NCBI GenBank assembly: GCA_052170135.1
Contig: JBQNBC010000012.1
Span: 1-46,776 of the forward strand
Reading direction: 5' to 3'
Source of the DNA: Wolinella sp052170135
GTDB taxonomy: Bacteria; Campylobacterota; Campylobacteria; Campylobacterales; Helicobacteraceae
DNA: 46,776 nucleotides
Below the pieces are notes generated by a model. It made no database searches, was not told the DNA's origin, and worked only from the letters and a program-made list of their open reading frames with translations. Shown here one piece after another: positions 33,752 to 42,464 of the stretch (its first letter is position 1; each line of letters opens with the position of its first letter). The translations under genes were made by a program, and so were the position numbers.

Positions 33752-34356
33752 TCTAGCTCCTTGATTTGCACGATTCCATTGTGTAGGTGTATATGTTTTA
33801 GTGTGCCATCAAATTTTGAATTATCAAGAATCTCTCCACCAAATAGCACACTTCCTTGAGCTATTTTGCTAAGAATCATATACTCACCATCGCATTCAAC
33901 AACGCCATTAATTTCCCCAAAAATAGTTACATTTCCACTAGCTCGCACGATAGCGCCGCTATTTATACGACCAAAAAGTGTAATATCTCCATCGCTGACA
34001 ATCTCTTCACCGCTTCGAATTGTGCGTTGCAAAACTAGTGTAGCGGGCGAATTTTGTGTCTTTTGCTCCTGTTTAGTTTGTGTATTTGGAGCCAATGACT
34101 GTGATTCTAGCTCTTGTATAGATGGATTCTTTGCTTCATAGCTATATTTTTCAATGGAAAGAATCGTGCTGCTGTCGGCAAAGTTAAGCTCATTGGCATG
34201 TAAAAGCTCTCGCATTTCACTGTTTAGCTTGTCTTTAAAAATCAAAAGATAACGACGAAGAAGAATTGCATTTTTTTCAATATATACGCGTAGTTCCTCT
34301 TGTGATGTTGGTTCAAAATCAAAAATACGAATAGTCTTTTGCCTTGCTTTTACCAT
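33748..34356 (-). CDS. minC: Septum site-determining protein MinC
   Basis: MinC blocks FtsZ assembly away from midcell when recruited by MinD. The 202-residue protein has a divergent N-terminal FtsZ-inhibiting domain and a clear C-terminal right-handed beta-helix with the repeat SGEEIVSDGDITLFGRINSG, ASGNVTIFGEINGVVE and ILSKIAQGSVLFGGEI. minD and minE are not in the window. It is placed between the M23 peptidase (stop just before the minC ATG, one base apart) and lpxC, linking division to envelope synthesis. Confidence 0.93.
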   Translation of the reverse strand: MVKARQKTIRIFDFEPTSQEELRVYIEKNAILLRRYLLIFKDKLNSEMRELLHANELNFADSSTILSIEKYSYEAKNPSIQELESQSLAPNTQTKQEQKTQNSPATLVLQRTIRSGEEIVSDGDITLFGRINSGAIVRASGNVTIFGEINGVVECDGEYMILSKIAQGSVLFGGEILDNSKFDGTLKHIHLHNGIVQIKELE

Positions 34357-34357
34357 T

Positions 34358-35734
34358 TTATTTCCCTTGGATATCTATGAGGTTTCGGGCACTTTTTATG
34401 ACGTCTGTGATGCTTTCTTTGATCCACTTTGCATCCATCCACTCTACGCAGCTTACCTCGCGTCCTTGTATTATTATCCCAAAGTGTAGATGATCGCCAA
34501 GCGCAAGCCCTGTCGCACCAGTTTTGCCTATAATAGTGCCAGCTGGTATTACATTGCCTTTTTGGACATGTATTTCCGCCATATGCGAATAGAGCGTCAT
34601 AAGCCCCATGCCATGATCTATTATGACGCTGTTGCCATAGATTCCTAAGAATCCAACAAACATAATTTCGCCTGCGTTGCTTGAGACTATCGGGGCGTTT
34701 TGTGTACTAGCTAAATCTAGCCCCATGTGGTAGCTTTCGCTCACGATTGCACCACCATATTCAAAGAATCGATGGTCGCCAAAGCTTGCAACGGCCGCAC
34801 CATTCCTTAGCGGATAGAATGGTAACGGCGAGAATTCATGTGCTTGGAATCGCAGATTCTCTGTTAGCCCCACTTGTGCTATCACATCTTCGTTTGCTCC
34901 GCGAATCTCTTCATTAATGTATTTGAAAATATCAACCTTATTTACAAAGGATGTAAGCGGTCGTTCGTTTATCTCCTCGACTAGTGCGGATATTTTGCCG
35001 TCTATGAAGCTATCTTTTAGCTGAAGTTTTGATTCTCGGTAGTTTTTTTGGACTTTAAAGAAATTGACGCTTGCTACCGCGGTATTTCCAGCCATGTCGC
35101 TTGCGCTGATTTTTGCATTAAAGTCCTTGTTCATGAGCGACCAAGTTATCAAAGACGCGTAGTAGCCATCTTTGTAAAATGGACGTGCGGTGAAAGTCTC
35201 AAATCCATTGCTAATTTCGATATTTGCTAAAAACTCATCTTCGACCTTAAAAATCACAAGTGCTGCGCCACCTTTTGTGATTTTATATGAGTGTGAAACT
35301 ATTTGTAGTGATGGGCGTTTTGTATCGATTATGGCGGTTATTTTCTTATTTGAGCTATTTCCTGAGAATAGATTCCAGTTGCTTGTATCTGTCACTTCTA
35401 TTTCGAATTCAAGTAGTTTTTCCCCTTTGAAGATAGCATTTTTAGGTGGCGTTAGCTCAAATGAGACTGAAGCTGGCTTTTTGTCAAGAGTTAGATTCTC
35501 TAGTAGTGTGCGCTCGCCATCTCTTAGCATATAGACGCGGTAGTTGTGTATACCAACATCATCGCTGATTGTGATTTTTAGTGGATCTTTTAAGTTCCAA
35601 AACATTTTCCCATCACCCTCAATCACAGGCGCATTACGCTCAAATGCGCTTGAGTTTAGGAGCAGGATTCCTCCGCCAAGAATCGTCAAAATTACGATTA
35701 GAAAAATTATAAATCCATTCGAACGTCTATTCAT
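34358..35734 (-). CDS. Membrane-anchored M23 family peptidoglycan endopeptidase
   Basis: The 458-residue protein has an N-terminal membrane anchor (about residues 8-27), an Ig-like or beta-rich region, and a C-terminal lysostaphin-like domain with zinc ligands in SYHMGLDLAS (HxxxD) and DHLHFGI (HxH). Between them stand IDHGMGLMTLYSHMAE and GKTGATGLALGDH. Such enzymes trim peptide cross-links and shape the helical cell in Helicobacter and Campylobacter, though this gene corresponds in position to Cj0131 and I do not match it to Csd1-3. It overlaps the DHH gene by 8 bases. Confidence 0.9.
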   Translation of the reverse strand: MNRRSNGFIIFLIVILTILGGGILLLNSSAFERNAPVIEGDGKMFWNLKDPLKITISDDVGIHNYRVYMLRDGERTLLENLTLDKKPASVSFELTPPKNAIFKGEKLLEFEIEVTDTSNWNLFSGNSSNKKITAIIDTKRPSLQIVSHSYKITKGGAALVIFKVEDEFLANIEISNGFETFTARPFYKDGYYASLITWSLMNKDFNAKISASDMAGNTAVASVNFFKVQKNYRESKLQLKDSFIDGKISALVEEINERPLTSFVNKVDIFKYINEEIRGANEDVIAQVGLTENLRFQAHEFSPLPFYPLRNGAAVASFGDHRFFEYGGAIVSESYHMGLDLASTQNAPIVSSNAGEIMFVGFLGIYGNSVIIDHGMGLMTLYSHMAEIHVQKGNVIPAGTIIGKTGATGLALGDHLHFGIIIQGREVSCVEWMDAKWIKESITDVIKSARNLIDIQGK

Positions 35735-36692
35735 GAAGTCTCTCTTTGCATTGATTTATCGCCTCGATAAGCGTTGTTTCTAGTTTGTCATGAGGTGAAT
35801 TATAACCTGCTGCATATCTGTGCCCACCACCACCAAGCCTCTCAGCAATGCTTCTGCACTCATATGGAGCAAGAGAGCGCAGTGAAACGCGAAATTTATT
35901 TTGTGCTATTTCGTAGGCAAAAATCCCCATTTTTACCGTGGCAAGTTTTATTGTATAGTCCGCAAAGCCCTCTAGCATATCGCATCCACCACCAAAACGC
36001 TCAAAATCCTCCGCGAGAATGTAACTTGTAGCTATCTCTGCATCCGCATGAAGTGTGATTCTTGACAGGAGCTGATTTAGTAGACGCATCTTTGCTAGCG
36101 GCATATTTTTTGTTATTCGATCGCTAATTTTTTGGCTTGAGATTCCAGCTTCTAATAGTTCGGCACAGATTCTAAATAGTCCAGAATCGACTCTGTCTGT
36201 GGAGAAGCCAGCCGAATCGCTAAGAATCGCACCATAGATTGCCTCCGCTTCGCTTTTATTTAGCTTGCCTTGCTTGCGCAAGAAGCTATACATCACAGCT
36301 CCGCTTGCGACAAGCGAAGAATCGACGATATTACAATCACCAAAGAGTGTATTGCTTGCATGATGGTCTATATTTAAAATCCACGCATTCTCTATATTTT
36401 TTGGCGTAATGCCGACACGCTCTATATTTGCGCAATCTACAAATACGCAAACATCACTATTTTCAACTTCTTTATCTTTAAATTGGCGAATCTCTGGCAA
36501 GAAGCTAAACTCAAGCGGTAAACGTGCGGAATCTACGTTGAAAAGATAGGCTTTTTTACCAAGTCGCTTTAGCCGTATATAGAGTGCGAGTGCGCTCAAA
36601 AGCGTGTCGCCATCTGGCTTTGTGTGTGTGAATATAGAAATTTTTGAGGCGTTTAGCAGTCTCTCCCAACTCTCTTTGCAGTCCAAAGTCAC
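35727..36692 (-). CDS. DHH-family phosphoesterase (NrnA-like)
   Basis: The 321-residue protein has the manganese phosphoesterase motifs in order: FTHTKPDGDTLLSALAL (DxD), VFVDCANIERVG, and NIDHHASNTLFG (the DHH signature). The C-terminal DHHA1 domain shows GGGGHRYAAGY. Relatives hydrolyse short oligoribonucleotides, 3'-phosphoadenosine phosphate or cyclic dinucleotides; which is unknown here. Helicobacter has a related gene (HP1042, from memory). It is the second gene of the operon after flhB, from which it is separated by 48 bases. Confidence 0.9.
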   Translation of the reverse strand: MTLDCKESWERLLNASKISIFTHTKPDGDTLLSALALYIRLKRLGKKAYLFNVDSARLPLEFSFLPEIRQFKDKEVENSDVCVFVDCANIERVGITPKNIENAWILNIDHHASNTLFGDCNIVDSSLVASGAVMYSFLRKQGKLNKSEAEAIYGAILSDSAGFSTDRVDSGLFRICAELLEAGISSQKISDRITKNMPLAKMRLLNQLLSRITLHADAEIATSYILAEDFERFGGGCDMLEGFADYTIKLATVKMGIFAYEIAQNKFRVSLRSLAPYECRSIAERLGGGGHRYAAGYNSPHDKLETTLIEAINQCKERLHE

Positions 36693-36740
36693 ATTCCTTA
36701 AAAATTTACAAATTCTAACATATAAGCCTATTTTACGTGT

Positions 36741-37799
36741 TTAGGAGTGTTTTTTATTTATGCGATAAACATATGCTAGCACTTCGGCGACCGCCTGAAA
36801 TAGCGTGCCAGGAATCTCCTTGTCCACATCTACACTTTTATACAGCTCGCGTGCTAGTGGACGATTCTCCACGATTTCGATTCCGTGTTCGCGCGCCACA
36901 TCTCTAATGCGAAATGCCATATGATCTACGCCTTTGGCTATCACGCGTGGGGCACGCTCTTTTTGCGTATCATATCGCAATGCAACGGCATAGTGTGTAG
37001 GGTTTGTGATGACAACATCAGCGCTGGGAAGTTGTTGCATCATACGCTTCATTGCTGCTTGCATCATTAGGCTACGGATTTTGCGCTTGATCTCTGGATT
37101 TCCCTCCATCTGCTTGAATTCATCTTTAACTTCTTGTTTTGTCATTCTTAGGCTTTTGAAATATTGATAACGTTTGATTCCTAGGTCTATCCCAGCCATT
37201 ACGAGGAAGAAAAATAGAAGAATCGCGACCAAAATTACGGCCTTATCTCTTAGCCACATCATCTGTTCAAAAAGTGGGAAAAGCGCCACAGTTGTTAGCT
37301 CACCAATAAATGACAAAAATACCCAAAAACCTATACTAAATGCAGCGAGCACTTTTATGGTCATTAGCGCGCCATCTAGTAGCTTTTTGAGTGAAAATAG
37401 ATTTTTAAAGCCAGAGACGGGATTTAGTTTTGAGAATTTTGGTTCAATCGCTTTTGTGCTAAGTAGGAAGCCAAACTGGCTCACATTGCTGATTACAGCG
37501 ACAATAACTAGTGCTAAAAAGACAGGCGCAACCAAAAGGAAGTATTCAAATGTTAGCTTGATTGCTAGTGAGATTACATCATTTCGCCCTAGCTCATGCC
37601 CAAAAAATGGCATCACGTGCGTAAAAACTTTGCCGCTCCCCTCGGTCCAGTAGCGAAAAAGCGCATATATAAGCACAAGTCCTGTTAAAAGTCCGAAGAA
37701 TCCAACCACTTCTGGACTCTTTGGGACGTTGCCCTCTTCGCGAGCCTTCTCTATCTTTTTCCCACTGGGCTCTTCGGTTTTTTCCTCTTCGTCAGCCAT
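36741..37799 (-). CDS. flhB: Flagellar export specificity-switch protein FlhB
   Basis: FlhB is the export-gate component that switches substrate class after hook completion. The 352-residue protein starts with the charged EEKTEEPSGKKIEKAREEGN segment (parts: EKTEEPS, KKIEKAREEGN), has four membrane helices between about residues 28 and 205, and the C-terminal cytoplasmic domain with the self-cleaving site NPTHYAVAL (cleavage N-P). Its start is 47 bases from the thioredoxin-fold gene transcribed the other way. It heads the long minus-strand run. In H. pylori flhB is elsewhere, so this linkage may differ from that species. Confidence 0.97.
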   Translation of the reverse strand: MADEEEKTEEPSGKKIEKAREEGNVPKSPEVVGFFGLLTGLVLIYALFRYWTEGSGKVFTHVMPFFGHELGRNDVISLAIKLTFEYFLLVAPVFLALVIVAVISNVSQFGFLLSTKAIEPKFSKLNPVSGFKNLFSLKKLLDGALMTIKVLAAFSIGFWVFLSFIGELTTVALFPLFEQMMWLRDKAVILVAILLFFFLVMAGIDLGIKRYQYFKSLRMTKQEVKDEFKQMEGNPEIKRKIRSLMMQAAMKRMMQQLPSADVVITNPTHYAVALRYDTQKERAPRVIAKGVDHMAFRIRDVAREHGIEIVENRPLARELYKSVDVDKEIPGTLFQAVAEVLAYVYRINKKHS

Positions 37800-37846
37800 A
37801 GATTCCGCCGTTTTTGGCTAGGATTTTAACCAAAAAAGGAGAGCGT

Positions 37847-38215
37847 ATGAAAAAGCTATTTTTTACATTAGGAATCTTGCTAGCAATGGGAATTCAAGTA
37901 TTTGCAGCCACCATGGATGATGCACTTTTGCGCGCAAAGAGTGAAAATAAGCCACTGGTAGTCATGGTGACAACTTCTGGTTGTGTTTATTGTATTCGTG
38001 AAAAGAAGCAGGTTTTGCCACATGCAAAAGTACAAGAGGCGTTAGTTGGTAAGATTTTTATCGAGGTGGATAGTAGCAAAGAATCCTTGCCAAAATCGAT
38101 AGAGACGCGATTTGCACCGAGTTTTTTCTATCTTAGCGAAAGCGGCGAGGTGCTAGGAGAGCGGTATGGATTTCAAGATGTGGATCAACTAGCTAGCTTT
38201 TTGAAGAATCCATAA
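37847..38215 (+). CDS. Periplasmic thioredoxin-fold protein
   Basis: The 122-residue protein starts at 37847 with AAGGAG upstream; an earlier in-frame ATG lacks this site and would disrupt the signal peptide. Residues 1-20 are a Sec signal (MKKLFF..., ending VFA). The mature part has one CxxC (C46-V-Y-C49) after a strand LVVMVTTSGC, typical of the thioredoxin-7/SoxW type. Charge and size suggest a periplasmic thiol reductant or disulfide handler, perhaps for cytochrome or methionine sulfoxide reductase repair; that is inference. The 3' end overlaps the convergent mobA by 23 bases. Confidence 0.85.
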   Translation: MKKLFFTLGILLAMGIQVFAATMDDALLRAKSENKPLVVMVTTSGCVYCIREKKQVLPHAKVQEALVGKIFIEVDSSKESLPKSIETRFAPSFFYLSESGEVLGERYGFQDVDQLASFLKNP

Positions 38216-38786
38216 CAAGCAGAGCTTCGTATTCCTCTTTTGTGTTTAAGTTTGTGAAATTTCTTTCGCTATCAAACTCTACAAGAGTGTGAGGAGTGGA
38301 GCTTAGCATGGCTTGCAGACGGTAGCTTTGCTTTTTTATGGATTCTTCTAAAGAGGGCATGATTTGCGCGCTGTATATTCCTATTAAACAGTGCATTTTT
38401 AGCGGTGTTTTGGCTATGGTCGCAAAGGAATTAGCCGTGTGAGAATCGACGATTTTGCATATGGATTCTTTGCTTACAAGTGGCGCATCTACAGTGATAA
38501 AAAATATCTCTTCGCATTTAAGCATGAAAAATGCCGACCAAATTCCTAACATTGGCGAGAAAATCTCAGAATTATCGGTGATGAAGTCTGCATCAAAGTC
38601 AAAGATTAAAGGATTCTTGCATGAGATATAGACATATTCAAAAATTTCACACATTCTAGCATGCTGAAAATGTGCTAGAGAGGAGTATCCGCCAAAGGGC
38701 AGTAGGGCTTTGTTACTCCCCATTCGCGAGCTTTTTCCGCCACTTAAAATCACACATGGAAGCTTTAATTTCGCACCATTGTTCAT
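38193..38786 (-). CDS. mobA: Molybdenum cofactor guanylyltransferase
   Basis: MobA attaches GMP to molybdopterin. The 197-residue protein shows the nucleotide-binding opening VILSGGKSSRMGSNKALLPFGG and the FFITVDAPLVSK segment. Length is a little above usual but normal for Campylobacterota. It is divergent from moaA and converges on the thioredoxin-fold gene, overlapping it slightly. With moaA it indicates use of molybdoenzymes such as formate dehydrogenase. Confidence 0.93.
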   Translation of the reverse strand: MNNGAKLKLPCVILSGGKSSRMGSNKALLPFGGYSSLAHFQHARMCEIFEYVYISCKNPLIFDFDADFITDNSEIFSPMLGIWSAFFMLKCEEIFFITVDAPLVSKESICKIVDSHTANSFATIAKTPLKMHCLIGIYSAQIMPSLEESIKKQSYRLQAMLSSTPHTLVEFDSERNFTNLNTKEEYEALLVMDSSKS

Positions 38787-38869
38787 AAAATCCTCCTATG
38801 GAAAGGCGGGTCGATTATAGCTATTTTTTGGGTATGATTGAGCCAAAAAGCTCACGATCAGGAAAAATA

Positions 38870-39835
38870 ATGTTAGTTGATAGGTTTGGACGTACGATTG
38901 ACTATATCAGAATATCCGTCACTGATAGATGCAATTTCCGTTGTCAGTATTGCATGCCAGATACTCCTGAAGACTTTTTTGATGACAAGGATGACGTGCC
39001 TTTGGAGCAGCTTTTAGAGCTTATGAGGGTTGCTATTGATGAGGGTGTAAAAAAGATAAGAATCACTGGTGGCGAACCTCTTATACGTCATGATTTGGAC
39101 ATGTTTATCGCAGGTATTAGCGAGTATGGCGAGCATGTTGATATCGCGTTAACTACAAATGGCTTTTATCTCAAAAACTACGCAAAGCGGCTAAAAGATG
39201 CAGGACTTAGACGTATTAACGTCTCGCTCGATTCTTTGCGTCCTGAGGTGGTGCAGCTGATCTCTAAAAAAAATGTCCTACCGCAAATCCTAGAGGGAAT
39301 CGATATCGCTCTTGACGTAGGACTGGGCGTGAAGCTAAATATGGTACCCATAAAAGGTGTAAATGATTGTGAGATTCCTGATTTGATAAATTTCGCGCGT
39401 TCCAAGAGAATCTTGATTCGATTTATTGAATTTATGGAAAATAGCCATGCAAAAGCTGGTGCTGTTGGGCTTAGACAGGCCGAGATCCTTGAGCTTATTG
39501 GTAGGTATTTTGTATTTCGAAAGATTGAAAAAGAGATGTTTGGTCCAGCGACGCTTTATGAGATTGAGAGCGGTGGTGCATTTGGCATTATCGCACCACA
39601 TAATGATGATTTTTGCGAGAGTTGTAATCGCGTAAGAATCAGCAGTGATGGGAAAATTATTCCTTGTCTCTATTTTGAAGATGCTGTTGATGCGAGGGTG
39701 GCGATGGCGAGCGGTGATAGGGAGCTGATGAAAAAAGCACTACTTCAAGCAGTGGTGAATAAGCCTGAAAAAAATGAGTGGCGCGAGGAGGGCAATCAAA
39801 CTTCTAATAGGGCATTTTACAAGACTGGTGGGTAG
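38870..39835 (+). CDS. moaA: GTP 3',8-cyclase (molybdenum cofactor)
   Basis: MoaA is the radical SAM enzyme that begins molybdenum cofactor synthesis from GTP. The 321-residue protein has the N-terminal [4Fe-4S] cysteines Cys21, Cys25 and Cys28 (CNFRCQYC), GGEPLIR and NVSLDSLRPEV, and a C-terminal cluster region (CESCNRVRIS, CLYF) with the GTP-site arginines. The start at 38870 with AGGA 7 bases upstream gives a protein of the usual length; an earlier ATG in the same frame would add 24 residues without homology-like character. Confidence 0.95.
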   Translation: MLVDRFGRTIDYIRISVTDRCNFRCQYCMPDTPEDFFDDKDDVPLEQLLELMRVAIDEGVKKIRITGGEPLIRHDLDMFIAGISEYGEHVDIALTTNGFYLKNYAKRLKDAGLRRINVSLDSLRPEVVQLISKKNVLPQILEGIDIALDVGLGVKLNMVPIKGVNDCEIPDLINFARSKRILIRFIEFMENSHAKAGAVGLRQAEILELIGRYFVFRKIEKEMFGPATLYEIESGGAFGIIAPHNDDFCESCNRVRISSDGKIIPCLYFEDAVDARVAMASGDRELMKKALLQAVVNKPEKNEWREEGNQTSNRAFYKTGG

Positions 39836-39913
39836 AAATCTCAATTTGCTTTAGGGCAAAAGAGGCTAAGATTCCCACTACTTAAAGATGAAATTAAAAG
39901 TTAGGAAAAAGCG

Positions 39914-41332
39914 ATGTTTGAAACCGTCATTGGGCTTGAAGTCCATGTCCAGCTAAATACTAAAACCAAAATCTTCTGCTCTTGTCCCACTAGCTTTGGC
40001 GATGAGCCAAATAAGAATGTCTGCCCAGTCTGTCTTGGACTCCCAGGCGCACTTCCAGTGTTAAATGTCGAAGCCGTGAAAAAAGCCGTGAGCTTTGGCA
40101 AGGCTGTAAATGCGACTGTTAATCAAAATTCTATTTTTGCTCGTAAAAATTACTTTTATCCAGATTTGCCAAAAGCGTATCAAATTTCCCAGTTTGAGAT
40201 TCCTATCGTCGGTAAAGGTCATTTGGAAATCGATGTAAATGGTGAAAAAAAAGTGGTAGGAATCACGCGTGCACACCTTGAGGAGGATGCGGGGAAAAAT
40301 ATCCACGAGGGCGAAATATCTAAAGTCGATCTAAATCGCGCCTGCACTCCACTGCTAGAAATCGTGAGTGAGCCTGATATGCGGAGTGGTGATGAGGCAA
40401 TTGCCTATCTTAAAAAGCTCCATTCAATAGTACGATTCTTGGAGATTAGCGATGCAAACATGCAAGAAGGTTCTTTTCGTTGTGATGCGAATGTGTCTAT
40501 CCGTCCAAAGGGCGATCCAAAGCTCTATACGCGTGTAGAAATTAAGAATCTAAATAGTTTCCGATTTATCCAAAAGGCAATCGAGTATGAGGTCGAACGA
40601 CAAGTAGAGGCGTGGCAGAGTGGCGCGTATGAGCGCGAAGTAGTGCAGGAGACGCGGCTTTTTGATACAGATAAGGGTGTAACTAGATCGATGCGTGGCA
40701 AAGAGGAGAGCGCGGATTATCGCTATTTCCCAGATCCAGATCTTCTCCCAGTATATATCAATGATAATCTAATGCGTGAGGCTAGTACGATCCCAGAGAT
40801 GCCAGATGAGAAGCGCGCGCGATATGTGAGTGAATTTGGACTGAAAGAATACGATGCCGAGGTATTGACTTCAAGCCTTGAGATGGCACGTTTCTTTGAG
40901 ACGATGATAGAGCTTGGCGCGTCTCCTAAAGGGGCAGTGACATGGTTGAGTGTGGAGCTTTTGGGACGATTAAAGGGCGAAAGTGGTGTGCAAAATAGTC
41001 CAGTATCAGCGGTGACACTTGCGCAGCTAGTAAAGAGAATCGAGGATGGGACTATTAGCGGTAAGAGTGCTAAGGAGGTGCTTGATGCGCTTCTTGGTGA
41101 AGGTGGTGATGTCGATTCTACGATTGAGCGGCTTGGGCTTAAGCAAGTGAGCGATGATGGTGCGATTCTTGCTGTGATTGATGAGGTGCTAGCGAAAAAT
41201 GGTGACAAGGTAGCTGAGTATAGAAGTGGCAAAGATAAGCTATTTGGATTCTTTGTCGGGCAAGTGATGAAGAGCGCAAAAGGAGTCAACCCAGCCAAGG
41301 TTAATGAACTTCTAAAAATTCGTCTAGGCTAA
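39914..41332 (+). CDS. gatB: Aspartyl/glutamyl-tRNA amidotransferase subunit B
   Basis: GatB is the tRNA-binding, kinase part of the GatCAB enzyme that makes Gln-tRNA from Glu-tRNA. The 472-residue protein has the opening VIGLEVHVQLNTKTKIFC, the zinc-site cysteines in FCSCPTSFGDEPNKNVCPVCLGLPG (given as CSCP and CPVC), and the catalytic-domain regions EDAGKNIHEG and RCDANVSIRPKG, with ADYRYFPDPDL before the helical tail. gatA and gatC are outside. gpsA follows with a 5-base gap. Confidence 0.97.
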   Translation: MFETVIGLEVHVQLNTKTKIFCSCPTSFGDEPNKNVCPVCLGLPGALPVLNVEAVKKAVSFGKAVNATVNQNSIFARKNYFYPDLPKAYQISQFEIPIVGKGHLEIDVNGEKKVVGITRAHLEEDAGKNIHEGEISKVDLNRACTPLLEIVSEPDMRSGDEAIAYLKKLHSIVRFLEISDANMQEGSFRCDANVSIRPKGDPKLYTRVEIKNLNSFRFIQKAIEYEVERQVEAWQSGAYEREVVQETRLFDTDKGVTRSMRGKEESADYRYFPDPDLLPVYINDNLMREASTIPEMPDEKRARYVSEFGLKEYDAEVLTSSLEMARFFETMIELGASPKGAVTWLSVELLGRLKGESGVQNSPVSAVTLAQLVKRIEDGTISGKSAKEVLDALLGEGGDVDSTIERLGLKQVSDDGAILAVIDEVLAKNGDKVAEYRSGKDKLFGFFVGQVMKSAKGVNPAKVNELLKIRLG

Positions 41333-41337
41333 AATAT

Positions 41338-42231
41338 ATGGATGTAGCCATTATCGGTGGAGGTGCTTGGGGGAGTGCGCTCTATCATGCGTTGAAGCTG
41401 AAAAACTCCGTAGCAATTGTGTCTAGAAGTCATCGTGAAGGTGTAGAACAATGTACATTGCAAGAGGCGTTTAGTGCGAGTTTCATTGTTGTGGCGATAT
41501 CTTCTAGTAGTTTGCGTGAGTATTTGAGTGCTACACGCTTCCCGCTTGATACAAAGATTCTTTTTGCTTGCAAGGGGATAGAGGAGGGGAGTGGTGCACT
41601 TGTTAGCGAGATAGCAGAGGAGTTTTTACCAAGAGAGAATCTAGCTTATCTTGCTGGTCCATCTTTTGCTAAAGAGGTGCGTGAGCACATGCCTTGTGCG
41701 CTTGTCATTCACTCTTATAATGTAGCTCTTTCGCATAGCTTTGGATTATTATTCCCACCACATATAAGAATCTATCACAGCGATGATGTGATAGGTGGTG
41801 AGGTGAGTGGCGCATATAAAAATGTCATAGCAATAGCAGGTGGAATCTGCGATGGGCTTGGATTAGGACAGAATGCTAAGGCGTCATTGGTTGCGCGTGG
41901 ATTAGTGGAGATGGCGCGTTTTGGTGAGCATTTTGGTGCGAAGATGGAGACATTTTTGGGTCTTTCTGGTGCTGGTGATCTGTTTTTGACATCAGGTTCC
42001 ACACTCTCAAGAAATTATCGTGTTGGACTTGGGCTTGCAAGCGGTAAGAATATGGCACAGATTTTAGATGAGCTAGGTGAAGTAGCAGAGGGGATTAAGA
42101 CCTCAAAGGCCATCACTCAGATAGCAAAGCGAGACAAAATCCACACCCCTATAGCCTATGAGGTAGATGCGATAGTAAATGGAAAAAAAGCGCAAGATTC
42201 TCTGCGTGATTTGCTTTCGAGTGGGCGGTAG
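41338..42231 (+). CDS. gpsA: Glycerol-3-phosphate dehydrogenase [NAD(P)+]
   Basis: GpsA makes sn-glycerol 3-phosphate from dihydroxyacetone phosphate for phospholipid synthesis. The 297-residue protein has the NAD fold GGGAWGSALYHAL at its start, then LAGPSFAKEV, the catalytic lysine in SGAYKNVIAIAGGICDGLGLG, and a C-terminal helical substrate domain (ETFLGLSGAGDLFLTSGSTLSRNYRVG region, given in parts). Length is slightly short. An intrinsic terminator stands about 190 bases downstream. Confidence 0.96.
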   Translation: MDVAIIGGGAWGSALYHALKLKNSVAIVSRSHREGVEQCTLQEAFSASFIVVAISSSSLREYLSATRFPLDTKILFACKGIEEGSGALVSEIAEEFLPRENLAYLAGPSFAKEVREHMPCALVIHSYNVALSHSFGLLFPPHIRIYHSDDVIGGEVSGAYKNVIAIAGGICDGLGLGQNAKASLVARGLVEMARFGEHFGAKMETFLGLSGAGDLFLTSGSTLSRNYRVGLGLASGKNMAQILDELGEVAEGIKTSKAITQIAKRDKIHTPIAYEVDAIVNGKKAQDSLRDLLSSGR

Positions 42232-42420
42232 GGTTTGGCTCACGGTCTGTTTTTGAGCGCGGGCATATTTTAAAAGATGGTTTTGTGTAACTTTTGTTGA
42301 CTGGACTTTTAAAAGCCATGCGAAAGGCTTTTTAGTCATATAGAGCTTGGATACAGATAAGAATCCATGGCAAAATCTCCAAGTATTACACAAGATCAGA
42401 GGATAGATTCTTGTCATTGA

Positions 42421-42456
42421 GCAGGAATCGAAGTTAGATTCCTGCATTTTTATTTT
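42421..42456 (+). terminator. Rho-independent terminator after gpsA
   Basis: A perfect 9-base stem, GCAGGAATC (42421-42429) and GATTCCTGC (42437-42445), with a 7-base loop is directly followed by ATTTTTATTTT. This is the best intrinsic terminator in the window. It sits between converging gpsA and htpG and could also stop antisense reading of htpG. The stem again holds the GAATC/GATTC element. Confidence 0.78.
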
Positions 42457-42464
42457 GGATTCTT

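Noticed and set aside
40723..41298. 191-codon open frame opposite gatB
   Set aside because: Antisense shadow with Ser/Pro-rich repeats; no start signal and gatB is certain.
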